NCBI RefSeq assembly: GCF_000244975.1
Contig: NZ_CM001440.1
Location: 248,001 to 312,000, forward strand
DNA length: 64,000 nt
Direction of reading: 5' to 3'
Origin: Saccharomonospora cyanea NA-134
GTDB taxonomy: Bacteria; Actinomycetota; Actinomycetes; Mycobacteriales; Pseudonocardiaceae
The notes under the pieces were generated by a model. That model did no database searches. It saw only the letters and a program-made list of their open reading frames with translations, and had not been told where the DNA came from. Within the stretch, counting starts at the first letter, position 1. Every line of letters starts with the position of its first letter. This document shows positions 24,530-32,640 of this stretch, piece by piece. Position numbers and translations under genes: made by a program.

Positions 24530-25942
24530 GTGCTTAACACGGCGGTCGGCACCGCGGCATCCTCACCGGCGTGGTCGGACCCCGGCCTGTGTGCCGACTT
24601 CCGCCGGTACGTCGCGGCCAGGGTCGTCACGGTGGCGGGCGGGCTGGTCTGCGTCGTCGTCCTGCCCGTCCTCACCTACCGGCTGACCGGATCGGCGGGG
24701 TGGACCTCGGCGGTCGCGGTGGCGGAGGCGCTGCCGTACCTGGTCTTCGGGCTGGTGGCGGGCGCCGTCGCCGACCGGGCGCCCCGTCGCGCCGTGCTCA
24801 TCGGTGTCGATCTGGCGGCGGCGGCTCTGCTGGCCAGTCTCGCGCTCGCCTGGTGGCTGGGCGGGTTGACTGCGGTTCACGTACTCGTCGTGGGCTTCGC
24901 CGTGCAGTCGCTGTTCGTCTTCGGTGACGCCGCCGGGTTCGGCGCACTGGCCACTTTGGTCGGCCGGAGGAGACTGACCACCGCGTACTCCACCGTCTTC
25001 TCCGCCACGGCGATCACCGAGATCACCGTGCCGCCGCTCGTGGGACTGGCCGTCGCGGTGCTGGCGCCCGCGCCCCTGCTGGCACTGAACGCCGTGTTCG
25101 CGGTCGCCTCGGCGCTGTTGTTGCGGGCTGTCGTGCGGCCACTGTCGGCGGAGCCGACGACCGAGCCACTGTCGGCGGAGCCGACGATCGAGCCACTGTC
25201 GGCGGAGCCGGCGAGCGGCCCGCCCTCGGCGGAGTCGACGGGGCGTCGATGGAGACCCTGGGTCGGTGACGTGGCGGCCGATGTCCGCGCGGGGCTCCGA
25301 TTCGTCTTCCGGCATCCGGTCGTGCGCGTGCTGACCCTCGTGGGAGCCACACATTCCGCTGCGGGCGGGGCGTGGGTGGCCCTGCTCGTCCCGTTCGCCG
25401 ACCACGCGCTCGGCATCGCACCGTCGGGTGATGTCCGGCTCGCGGCGCTGTTCACGTGCTGGGGTCTCGGCGGCGTGGTCGCCGGGCAGGTGACGCCGCG
25501 GCTCACAGGGAGGTACGGACACGCGCGAGTCGCGCTCGCCGTGCTGCCGTGCTCCCTGGCGTGCTCGCTGGTGACAGCGCTGTCCCCGCACTGGATCGTG
25601 GCCGTGGTGTCGGTGACGTGCTGGGGACTCTCGCACAGCGTGGTGGTCGTCAACGCCGTCACCTACCGGGCGCAGCTCAGTCCCGACGCCATGCAGGCCA
25701 GGGTGAACACCACCGGACGCATGCTCGCGTGGGGCGTCGGCCACCCCGTCGGGGCCGCCCTCGCCGGGTCCGTGGCCGTCACGGGTGCGGGCGTGCGCGG
25801 CGGACTGGTCGCGGGGTCGGTGTTGCTCGCGGTCGGCGTCGTGATCGCGTGGTGCAGTCCCGCGCTGCGCTCACGAACCCATCGTTCGTCCCACCGTCGA
25901 AAGGACAATCCGTGCTCGGACGTCGCGGCGTCGTCGCGCTGA
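24530..25942 (+). CDS. MFS transporter, likely metallophore exporter
   Basis: The 470-residue protein has about 12 hydrophobic segments in the pattern of the Enterobactin-exporter (EntS-like) MFS branch, with GAVADRAPRRAVLIGVDL after helix 2 and FGDAAGFGALATLVGRRRL. It heads an operon whose next four genes form a siderophore-type ABC importer, so it probably exports the metallophore. Its middle loop contains an in-frame 27-nt tandem repeat. The GTG start lacks a ribosome site and appears leaderless. Its 3' end overlaps the binding-protein gene by 31 bp. Confidence 0.87.
   Translation: MLNTAVGTAASSPAWSDPGLCADFRRYVAARVVTVAGGLVCVVVLPVLTYRLTGSAGWTSAVAVAEALPYLVFGLVAGAVADRAPRRAVLIGVDLAAAALLASLALAWWLGGLTAVHVLVVGFAVQSLFVFGDAAGFGALATLVGRRRLTTAYSTVFSATAITEITVPPLVGLAVAVLAPAPLLALNAVFAVASALLLRAVVRPLSAEPTTEPLSAEPTIEPLSAEPASGPPSAESTGRRWRPWVGDVAADVRAGLRFVFRHPVVRVLTLVGATHSAAGGAWVALLVPFADHALGIAPSGDVRLAALFTCWGLGGVVAGQVTPRLTGRYGHARVALAVLPCSLACSLVTALSPHWIVAVVSVTCWGLSHSVVVVNAVTYRAQLSPDAMQARVNTTGRMLAWGVGHPVGAALAGSVAVTGAGVRGGLVAGSVLLAVGVVIAWCSPALRSRTHRSSHRRKDNPCSDVAASSR
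25141..25235 (+). repeat. 27-nt tandem repeat inside the MFS gene
   Basis: Three near-identical 27-bp units and a partial fourth encode PLSAEPTTE / PLSAEPTIE / PLSAEPASG in the cytoplasmic loop between the two six-helix halves. The period keeps the frame, so copy number can change without breaking the protein. Confidence 0.9.
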
Positions 25943-26901
25943 CCGTACTTCCCCTCGCTGCCGCCGCCTGCGCGCCGACTCCGGCGGACGAGGGTGGGCG
26001 GCATCGCCCCCCTCCGCACGTCGAGCGCACTGTGGCGCCGCTCGCACCGTCGCTGACGGTCACGGACCCGCGTGGCCGGACGGTGACCTTGGAGGAGCCT
26101 CCGGAACGCATCGTCTGCCTCAGCGGACTCTGTGACGACATCGTGGTGGCGTTGGGGATGACCCCGGCCGGCACGAGCAACCCGGACGTGCTCACCAGCC
26201 CGGCGTTGCTGGGCGCGGAGGGTGAGGCGGTGCCCGTGGTCGCGGGAACGTTCGGCAACGAGGACGTCGAGAGCATCGCCGCGCTGGAGCCGGATCTTGT
26301 CATCGGACTGTCCGGTGTGCACGACGGCCTCGCGCAGACGGTGGAGGAGTTCGCCCCGCTGTGGCTCACCGAACCGGCCACCTGGCAGGAGTCCGTGGGG
26401 TACCTGCGCGCGCTGGGCGCGCTCACCGGACGGGTGGAGCAGGCCGTGGCGGAGGAGGAGCGGTTCCGCGGGATGCTGGCCGACGCCGCCACGACCACGC
26501 ACCGCGACGGCCGTTCGGAACGCACCGCGGTGCTGGTGTACGGCAGCGTGGACGCCATCGGCGTGGACACGACCGCGTCGCTGAAGGGTGACCTTCTGGA
26601 CCATCTGTTCCACTACCCGTTCCCCGCGCGCGGCTCCGACGCGGAGACGGCGTCGAACTACAGCGTGGAGGAGCTGCTCGCGCGGGCTCCCGAGGTGGTG
26701 TTCGTCTACTCCCTGCTGTTCTCCGACCACGACGAGCCGCTGTCCACGCAGCTCGCGGACAACCCCGTGTGGCGGCGGATCCCGGCCGTCGAGGCGGGTG
26801 CCGTCCACGAGATGGACGCGGCGCTGTGGGGCAAGGCCAGGGGCACTCGCGGACTCGCGGCCGTCGTCGAGCAGGCCCTCGACGCGGTGCCGGCCGCGTG
26901 A
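25912..26901 (+). CDS. Metallophore-binding lipoprotein of ABC importer
   Basis: The 329-residue protein has a lipobox (PLAAAACAP) and a FecB/FepB-type fold: LTVTDPRGRTVTLEEPPERI at the start, VVAGTFGNEDVESIAALEPD, and LLARAPEVVFVYSLLF later. It captures the metal-chelator complex outside the cell and passes it to the permeases. GTG 25912 has AAAGGAC at ideal spacing and overlaps the MFS 3' end; its stop overlaps the first permease start (GTGA). Confidence 0.9.
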   Translation: MLGRRGVVALTVLPLAAAACAPTPADEGGRHRPPPHVERTVAPLAPSLTVTDPRGRTVTLEEPPERIVCLSGLCDDIVVALGMTPAGTSNPDVLTSPALLGAEGEAVPVVAGTFGNEDVESIAALEPDLVIGLSGVHDGLAQTVEEFAPLWLTEPATWQESVGYLRALGALTGRVEQAVAEEERFRGMLADAATTTHRDGRSERTAVLVYGSVDAIGVDTTASLKGDLLDHLFHYPFPARGSDAETASNYSVEELLARAPEVVFVYSLLFSDHDEPLSTQLADNPVWRRIPAVEAGAVHEMDAALWGKARGTRGLAAVVEQALDAVPAA

Positions 26902-27902
26902 CGGCGCGACTCCCGCGCTCTCTCGCACTGGTCGTCGGTGTCGGCGGGGCCCTCGGCGTGCTCGTGGCCGCGATGTGTCTCGGTGAACCGGTCGTCGCGC
27001 CGACCCGGCTGCTCGACGTCCTCGTCGGCGCCGACTCGCTGGAGCGGGTCGTGGTCGTGGAACTGCGCGCGCCTCGCGTGTTGCTGGGGCTGTTCGCCGG
27101 TGCGGTGCTCGGGGCGGCGGGTCTGCTGCTCCAGGAATCGCTGCGCAACCCGCTGGCCGTGCCCGAGCTGCTCGGGGTGTCGACCGGCGCCGCGGCCTCC
27201 GTGGCGTTGACCGTCGTGTTCTCGGTCGCCGTTCCCGGCGCGCCGCTGGTGCCCGCGCTCGGGGGTGCTCTGGTGGGCGGCGGGCTCACGCTGCTCGCGG
27301 CTCGTGGTGCGGTGGGGCCCGCTGCCGTGTTGCTCGTCGGCGCGGCCGTCAGCGCCGCCCTCACGGCTGTGCTGCTGTCCGGAGTGGCGCTGTCGGACTC
27401 GCGCGAGCAGGGAGTTCTCGTGCGCTACCTGCTGGGCTCGTTGACAGGCACGACCTGGGAGACCGTGGCGACGGCGCTGCCCGGTGTGGTGCTGGCCCTG
27501 CCGTTGGCGGTGCTGGTGCTGCCCGCGCTCGGGGTGCTGCGGCTCGGTGACGACACCGCCACGGTCCTCGGACTGTCGACCGGGCGGGCCCGCGGCGCCG
27601 TGCTCGCGGTCGCGTGCGCGCTGGTGGCTGCGGTCGTGTCGGTGTGCGGGCCGGTGGCGTGGGTGGGTTTCCTCGCGCCGCACCTCGCCCGCGGGTTGCG
27701 TCCGGAGGCGGACCCGCGAGTGTGGTTGGGCTGGTCGGTGGTGGCGGGCGCGTTCGTGGTCGTGGTGGCGGACCTCGTGGCCCGGACCGTGCTGTATCCC
27801 GTCGAACTGCCCGTCGGCGGGCTCACCGCGGTGGTGGGCGTGGGAGGCGGAGCGGTGCTGGCGGCGGGACACCGCCGGACCCCGGGGAGGACCAGGACGT
27901 GA
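26898..27902 (+). CDS. FecCD-type metallophore permease 1
   Basis: The 334-residue protein has nine or ten hydrophobic helices with FecCD family signatures LRAPRVLLGLFAGAVLGAAG, LLLQESLRNPLAVPELLGVS and CGPVAWVGFLAPHLAR. It forms half of the membrane channel with the next gene's product. The start is GTG 26898, overlapping the binding-protein stop by four bases, and its own stop overlaps the next GTG, so translation is coupled. Confidence 0.93.
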   Translation: MTARLPRSLALVVGVGGALGVLVAAMCLGEPVVAPTRLLDVLVGADSLERVVVVELRAPRVLLGLFAGAVLGAAGLLLQESLRNPLAVPELLGVSTGAAASVALTVVFSVAVPGAPLVPALGGALVGGGLTLLAARGAVGPAAVLLVGAAVSAALTAVLLSGVALSDSREQGVLVRYLLGSLTGTTWETVATALPGVVLALPLAVLVLPALGVLRLGDDTATVLGLSTGRARGAVLAVACALVAAVVSVCGPVAWVGFLAPHLARGLRPEADPRVWLGWSVVAGAFVVVVADLVARTVLYPVELPVGGLTAVVGVGGGAVLAAGHRRTPGRTRT

Positions 27903-28912
27903 CGGCCCGCTCGTTCGCGGTGTGGGCCGCCCTGCTGGGTCTGCTGCCGCTCGTGGTGCTGCTGCACCTCACCACGGGGACTTCCGGCGCCGACAGCCTC
28001 GCCGCGCTCGTCGGTGGCGGCGACGACCTGACCCGGCGCATCGTGACGGAACTGCGCCTCCCGCGCGTGTTGGTGGCCCTGGCAGCCGGCGCGTGCCTCG
28101 GTGTCGCGGGGTGCGTGCTCCAGGCCGTGCTGCGTAACCCGCTGGCCTCGCCCGAGGTGACGGGCATCGGCTCCGGCGCGGTGCTCGGCGCCGTCGCGGC
28201 CACCGTGCTCGGAGCCGCGGGGGCGGAGCGGGGACCTGCCGGGCTCGCGGTGTGGGCGATCGTGGGCGGCGTCGTCGGTGGCGGCCTGTTGTGGCTCGTC
28301 GCCGCCCGTGCCGCGCGGGACGAACACCGGTTGGTGGTCGTCGGCGTGCTGGTGTCGGCCGTGCTCTCCGGGGCCACGCTCGTGCTGCTCACCGCGCGAC
28401 CGCAGCTCGCGGGCGCCCTCACCCAGTGGTTGATCGGGTCGCTGACCGGCCGGGGCTGGGTGCACTGGCACCTGCTCTGGCCGTGGCTGCTCGCGGTGTC
28501 GGTGGCGGCGGTCGCGATCGCGGGCGTGCTCGACGTCCTCGCGGTGGGCTCCGACCACGCTGCCGTGGTCGGAGTGGAGGTGCGTACGTGGCAGGGCGGG
28601 GCGCTGCTCGTGGCGGTGCTCGCCGCCTCGGTGGCCATCGCGACGGTCGGCGCCCTCGCCTTCGTCGGGCTGCTGGCCCCCCACGCGGCGCGGCGCCTCG
28701 TCGGCACCGCGCACCGCGCGACCATCCCGGCGAGCGCACTGCTGGGGGCGGTCACCGTGTCGGCGGCCGATGCGGTGGCGACGCGGGTCACGGCGTGGGT
28801 CTCGGCCTCCGAGCAGCAGTTCGGGCTCCCCGCCGGAGCGATCACCGCTGTGCTCGGCGCGCTGGTGCTGATCCGCGTCGCCCGCAGGCCCACGACCTCG
28901 AAAGGACAGTGA
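27899..28912 (+). CDS. FecCD-type metallophore permease 2
   Basis: The 337-residue protein is the partner permease: LRLPRVLVALAAGACLGVAG, VLQAVLRNPLASPEVTGIGS and VGALAFVGLLAPHAAR are the FecCD signatures. Two different permeases in one operon mean a heterodimeric channel, as in FepDG. GTG 27899 overlaps the previous stop by four bases. Confidence 0.93.
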   Translation: MTARSFAVWAALLGLLPLVVLLHLTTGTSGADSLAALVGGGDDLTRRIVTELRLPRVLVALAAGACLGVAGCVLQAVLRNPLASPEVTGIGSGAVLGAVAATVLGAAGAERGPAGLAVWAIVGGVVGGGLLWLVAARAARDEHRLVVVGVLVSAVLSGATLVLLTARPQLAGALTQWLIGSLTGRGWVHWHLLWPWLLAVSVAAVAIAGVLDVLAVGSDHAAVVGVEVRTWQGGALLVAVLAASVAIATVGALAFVGLLAPHAARRLVGTAHRATIPASALLGAVTVSAADAVATRVTAWVSASEQQFGLPAGAITAVLGALVLIRVARRPTTSKGQ

Positions 28913-28918
28913 TCCTCG

Positions 28919-29719
28919 ATGCCGTCGACTTCACCCGTCGAACCGCTCCGGGCGCGCGGGCTCGCGCACTCCTTCGGCGATCGCGCCGTGCTCCGGGGCG
29001 TCGACCTGACCGTCAGGCAGGGGGAATGGCTGGCACTGGTGGGCCGCAACGGCTGCGGCAAGTCGACCCTCCTGCGGATGTTCGCGGGCCTGCTGCGGCC
29101 CGACACCGGCACGGTGACGTTGCACGGCAGACCCCTGACGTCCTGCTCGCGTAGGCATGTCGCCCGGTCCCTGGCGATGCTGCCGCAGGCGACGGCCACG
29201 GTGCCCGCCCTCACCGTGCGCCAGCTCGTGCGCCAGGGCCGGTACGCCACGCGCGGACCGCTCGGGATGCTCGCCGCGGGCGACGACGACCACGTTCTCA
29301 AGGCGATGGCCGACACCGGCGTCGAGGCGTTCGCCGACACCGCCGTGGACCGGCTCTCCGGTGGCGAACGCCAGCGGGCCCGGCTCGCTCTCGCGCTGGC
29401 CCAGGACGCACCGTTGCTGCTCCTCGACGAACCGACGACCTACCTCGACGTCCGCCACCAGATCGAGGTCCTCGAACTCGTGGCCCGGCTGCGCGTCGAA
29501 CGCGGCCTCACCGTGGTGACCGTGCTGCACGACCTCGCTCAGGCCGCTCGCTACGCCGACCGCGTGGTGGCGCTGAAGGACGGCCGCGTGCACGCGGACG
29601 GGCTCGCCGCCGAGGTGGTCGACGCGGACCTGCTCCACAGCGTGTTCGGTGTCCGTGGCCGGGTGTGGCGCGACGACGTGACGGGACGACCGCTGTGTGC
29701 GTACGACAGCCTTGCCTGA
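28919..29719 (+). CDS. Metallophore ABC importer ATPase
   Basis: This 266-residue ATPase has Walker A VGRNGCGKST (about 42-51), Q-loop MLPQATATVP, ABC signature LSGGERQRARLAL (about 146-158), Walker B PLLLLDEPTTYLD and the switch His in VTVLHDLAQAARYAD, as in FepC/FecE. It powers the two FecCD permeases. It starts 6 bp after the permease stop with AAAGGAC within the preceding gene. Immediately after its stop lies a 21-nt tandem repeat array. Confidence 0.93.
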   Translation: MPSTSPVEPLRARGLAHSFGDRAVLRGVDLTVRQGEWLALVGRNGCGKSTLLRMFAGLLRPDTGTVTLHGRPLTSCSRRHVARSLAMLPQATATVPALTVRQLVRQGRYATRGPLGMLAAGDDDHVLKAMADTGVEAFADTAVDRLSGGERQRARLALALAQDAPLLLLDEPTTYLDVRHQIEVLELVARLRVERGLTVVTVLHDLAQAARYADRVVALKDGRVHADGLAAEVVDADLLHSVFGVRGRVWRDDVTGRPLCAYDSLA

Positions 29720-29724
29720 CCACC

Positions 29725-29780
29725 GTGTCCGCACCCTGTGCACTCGTGTCCGCGCCTTGTGCGCGCCCGTACGCGGGCTT
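29725..29780. repeat. 21-nt GTGTCCGCA tandem repeat array A
   Basis: Two full 21-bp units beginning GTGTCCGC (29725-29745, 29746-29766) and a degraded third fill the gap between the convergent stop codons of the ABC ATPase (29719) and the YdcF-like gene (29780). Confidence 0.8.
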
Positions 29781-30454
29781 CACGCCGGACGCAGCAGCCG
29801 CGCCGTGTACCCGGCGGCGACCAGGCGGCGGTAGGCGGCGTCGACCTCGCCCGGCACGTCCTGGGCGATCGTGAACCCGCGCTCGGCGTAGGCGGTGACG
29901 CGCTGGGTCTCGCCAACGAGCATGTGCACCACGCGGTCGGGATCGCCGATCGCGGCCAGGTAGTCGTCCAGCGACGTGTGTGACGCCGAACAGCGCACGG
30001 CCAGCTCCGGCCACAGCTTCCGGCAGGTCGCGTACGCCCTGCGCTGCTGGTACGGCTTGCACACCAGTGTCGCCGTGCGCACCGGGACATCCCGCTCGGC
30101 GAGCAGTCGCCGGGTGAGGGTGACGTTCTCTCCGGTGTTGCGGGCGCGCGGCTCCACCAGCACGGCGTCGGCGGGGACACCCAGCGCGAGCGCCCGCTCC
30201 CGGTAGTGCACGGCCTCCCCACGCGGGAAGTGGTCCACCGTCGTGGGCGCGGTCGCACCCGTGAACACCACGAGTGGGAACCGCCCCGCCAGGTAGAGGG
30301 CCGCCGTGTGGTCGGCCACCCCCAGGTCGTGACTGCCGAGGCCCACACCCACGTCGCTCCGGCGGGGAGCGTGGTCCAGGACGTGGTAGCGCCACAGGAT
30401 CTCGGCGTCGGCGCGCACGGAGTCGTGAAGGGCCGTCGGATGTCGTCGTGCCAT
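29780..30454 (-). CDS. YdcF/SanA-like (DUF218) protein
   Basis: The 224-residue protein has a Rossmann-like DUF218 pattern: VGVGLGSHDLGVADHTAALY, PLVVFTGATAP, and VEPRARNTGENVTLTRRLL with the conserved SxNTxEN-like core. No membrane anchor is visible, so it is probably cytoplasmic, like E. coli YdcF, which binds SAM. Its reaction is unknown. The gene is alone on its strand. Confidence 0.82.
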   Translation of the reverse strand: MARRHPTALHDSVRADAEILWRYHVLDHAPRRSDVGVGLGSHDLGVADHTAALYLAGRFPLVVFTGATAPTTVDHFPRGEAVHYRERALALGVPADAVLVEPRARNTGENVTLTRRLLAERDVPVRTATLVCKPYQQRRAYATCRKLWPELAVRCSASHTSLDDYLAAIGDPDRVVHMLVGETQRVTAYAERGFTIAQDVPGEVDAAYRRLVAAGYTARLLRPA

Positions 30455-30558
30455 GAGACAGGGATACCGCGAAAACCGGCGGCGTCACGGTCGGGCTGAG
30501 GTGGTCCCCGGAAAACGCTGCCCGGCGACCGCTGGGTGAGTCTTCGTGCGGCGTGGGG

Positions 30559-30933
30559 TCAGGCGTCCGCGGTGGCCAGTTCCTCCAGTGCCGAGCGCAC
30601 GTCGGACAGGTGCGTCGGCCACGCGTCCTTCACCGCCTGCCACGCGGCGCGCAGTGACACGTTCTCGGCGAGCACGAGTACCGGCCCCTCGCCCCACCTG
30701 CTGGCCACCACCGTGCCGACGCGGTCGGCCTCGTCGGGCAGCGGCGCGCCGCCCGGGAGGAAGTCCACGGTGAGCGATGCGCCCGAGCCCGTGCCCGTGA
30801 CATCGTCGGTGACACCTCGCATGGCCGCGCGGTAGCCGCGCAGGACGCTTCTCTTGTGGCGCTCCGCCGGGAACGGGGTGGTGGGGTGGGCGGCGTTGTA
30901 CGCCTCCACGGACTCGAACATCTCTGGTGTCAC
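30559..30933 (-). CDS. Hypothetical protein, divergent from MerR regulator
   Basis: The 124-residue, probably soluble protein begins MTPEMFESVEAYNAAHPTTP and has alternating beta-strand-like and helical segments. No family is recognised. It shares a 119-bp promoter region with the MerR-type gene at 31052, where a MerR-like operator lies, and may be its target. Confidence 0.68.
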   Translation of the reverse strand: MTPEMFESVEAYNAAHPTTPFPAERHKRSVLRGYRAAMRGVTDDVTGTGSGASLTVDFLPGGAPLPDEADRVGTVVASRWGEGPVLVLAENVSLRAAWQAVKDAWPTHLSDVRSALEELATADA

Positions 30934-30947
30934 AGAAGCGAATTCTA

Positions 30948-30961
30948 CCCTGACGTTAGGG
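30948..30961. promoter_or_regulatory. Candidate MerR-type operator
   Basis: CCCTGACGTTAGGG is a nearly perfect 14-bp palindrome (one mismatched pair) between the divergent hypothetical gene and the MerR gene, 15 bp from the start of the former. Its CTGACGTTAGG-like core is typical of actinobacterial MerR sites. Confidence 0.55.
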
Positions 30962-31051
30962 CAAGTTTGCGTGACCTCCTCGGCTCTCGTTCTCGCTTAC
31001 CGGTCCTTTGTAGACATTCTGCGTCCAAGATCGAAAAGGAGTACGGTGATC

Positions 31052-31498
31052 ATGTCACCGGCCGAGGAAGTGAGGGTTCATCACGTGGATGAGCACATGC
31101 GCATCGGTGAAGTGTCCGCCCGGACGGGCCTCTCCCTGCGCACCATCCGCTACTACGAGGAAGTCGGACTGGTGACCCCCAGCGCGCGCAGCCAGGGAGG
31201 CTTCCGCCTGTACACGGAGCCGGACGTCGCGCGCCTGACACTCGTTCGCCGGATGAAACCCCTCGGGTTCCAGCTCGACGAGATGAAGGAGCTGCTCGAC
31301 CTCCTGTATCCGGCGCAGCGGACCGGCGACGGCGCCGGGACGCTCGACGAGCACGAACTGCGCAGGTTGCGCGAGTTCACCGAGCGAGCGGAACGTCGCT
31401 GCGCGCAACTGCGGGCCACCCTCGACACGGCTGAGGACTTCGCGGCCATGCTCCGCGACAGCCTCACCCGCCACCTGGAACGAGCCCGCCGCGCCTGA
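31052..31498 (+). CDS. MerR-family regulator
   Basis: The 148-residue protein has the MerR HTH (MRIGEVSARTGLSLRTIRYY ... GLVTPSARSQGGFRLY) and a long dimer helix (LDEHELRRLREFTERAERRC). The C-terminal part lacks the paired cysteines of metal sensors, so it likely senses stress or a small molecule. ATG 31052 or GTG 31046 may be the start; AAAAGGAG lies before both. It is divergent from a small hypothetical gene. Confidence 0.85.
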   Translation: MSPAEEVRVHHVDEHMRIGEVSARTGLSLRTIRYYEEVGLVTPSARSQGGFRLYTEPDVARLTLVRRMKPLGFQLDEMKELLDLLYPAQRTGDGAGTLDEHELRRLREFTERAERRCAQLRATLDTAEDFAAMLRDSLTRHLERARRA

Positions 31499-31505
31499 AG
31501 GCACC

Positions 31506-31606
31506 GTGTCCGCAGGTTACGTACGCGTGTCCGGAGCTCCCGTCCGTGTGGTCACACGCGCGCCGTGAGGTTGTGTGCACAGACTGCGGACACGATGTCC
31601 GCGGGT
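31506..31606. repeat. 21-nt GTGTCCGCA tandem repeat array B with inverted tail
   Basis: Units start at 31506, 31527 and (degraded) 31548, then an inverted unit (CTGCGGACACGATGTCCGCG) ends at the stop of the convergent gene (31606). The array fills the whole gap between the MerR and ADP-ribosylglycohydrolase stops. Confidence 0.75.
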
Positions 31607-32547
31607 CACGCCAGGTGTTCGGCGTAGAGATGGAGGTCCTTCGCGGCTTCGAGTCGGGACACGGCGTGGGACGGTAGCGCTGTGTAGCCGCTGTGCGCGC
31701 CCGCGAGGGCACCGGCCATCGCGGCGACGGTGTCGGTGTCCCCTCCCGCGCGGATGGCGAACCGGAGGGTGGCATCCGGCCTGCCGGGGTGCCGCAGGAA
31801 CGCCAGCAGGGCCAGCGGCACCGAGGCGGGCGCGGACACGTCGTTGCCCAGCTCCGCGGCGGCCTCTGCCGGGTCGGCCTCCTGCTCGGCCAGTTCGACC
31901 ACACGGTCGAGCTTGTCCTCCCACAGCGGCGAGGGCACGGCCTGGCGCACCGGTGGCACGAACTCCCGGGCCCGCACGGGCTCCGTGGGGGCGAGTTCGA
32001 GTGCGAGGTGGGCGGCCACGGCCTGACACACGGCGCCGTGCAGCGCGTCGGGATGGGCGTGGGTGACCTCGGCACTGCGGCGGGCGAGTTCCGCGACTTC
32101 CCGGACGTCACCGCCCACGAGCGCGATCGGTGCGACCCGCATCGCGCCGCCGTTGCCGAACGATCCGTCGGGGAACACGGCGCGGATCGCCTCACGCCAC
32201 GCTGTGCCCGCCACGATGAGCTCGAACGACTTGGTGACGCCGCCGCCGTAGCCGCGCCACGGTTCGGCGCGCCACGCCTCGGCGAACTCCAGCGCGAGCA
32301 CGTCGGCGTCGATGCGGCCGGTCGCCGTTCGCGGCGTGCCGCCGAGCCGGCGCGAGAGGTGCCGGGCGAGCACGAGCGCCAGCGCCGTGTCGTCGGTGTG
32401 GCGGAGCAGGTCGGTGCCGTTCTGCATGGCGATGATGTCGGCCTCGGTGACCCCGGACCTGCCTTCGAAGGGGGCGCCGAGGCAGTCGCCGAGCGCGAGC
32501 CCGAACAGCAGGCCGCGCGCCTTGTCGATACGGGACGTGTCATCCAT
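31606..32547 (-). CDS. ADP-ribosylglycohydrolase family protein
   Basis: This 313-residue protein has the family's metal-site motifs: GLALGDCLGAPFEG at the start, HTDDTALALVLARHL (about 50-64) and RAGGDTDTVAAMAGALAGA near the C-terminus. These bind two Mg ions in DraG-type enzymes, which remove ADP-ribose from proteins. ATG 32547 is where the family resemblance starts. Its target in this organism is unknown. Confidence 0.9.
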   Translation of the reverse strand: MDDTSRIDKARGLLFGLALGDCLGAPFEGRSGVTEADIIAMQNGTDLLRHTDDTALALVLARHLSRRLGGTPRTATGRIDADVLALEFAEAWRAEPWRGYGGGVTKSFELIVAGTAWREAIRAVFPDGSFGNGGAMRVAPIALVGGDVREVAELARRSAEVTHAHPDALHGAVCQAVAAHLALELAPTEPVRAREFVPPVRQAVPSPLWEDKLDRVVELAEQEADPAEAAAELGNDVSAPASVPLALLAFLRHPGRPDATLRFAIRAGGDTDTVAAMAGALAGAHSGYTALPSHAVSRLEAAKDLHLYAEHLA

Positions 32548-32640
32548 CGCAGGGCTTCCTCGCTGTCTCGCCGGCACCCCTCGGACACCTCGCCGGTACC
32601 CTGGTCCGGGTATGTGCATCTCCGATCAGGACAGCTTGGC

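Noticed and set aside
31693-32640. Long open frame upstream of prfC
   Set aside because: It is the antisense shadow of the ADP-ribosylglycohydrolase; RF3 resemblance starts only at 32641.
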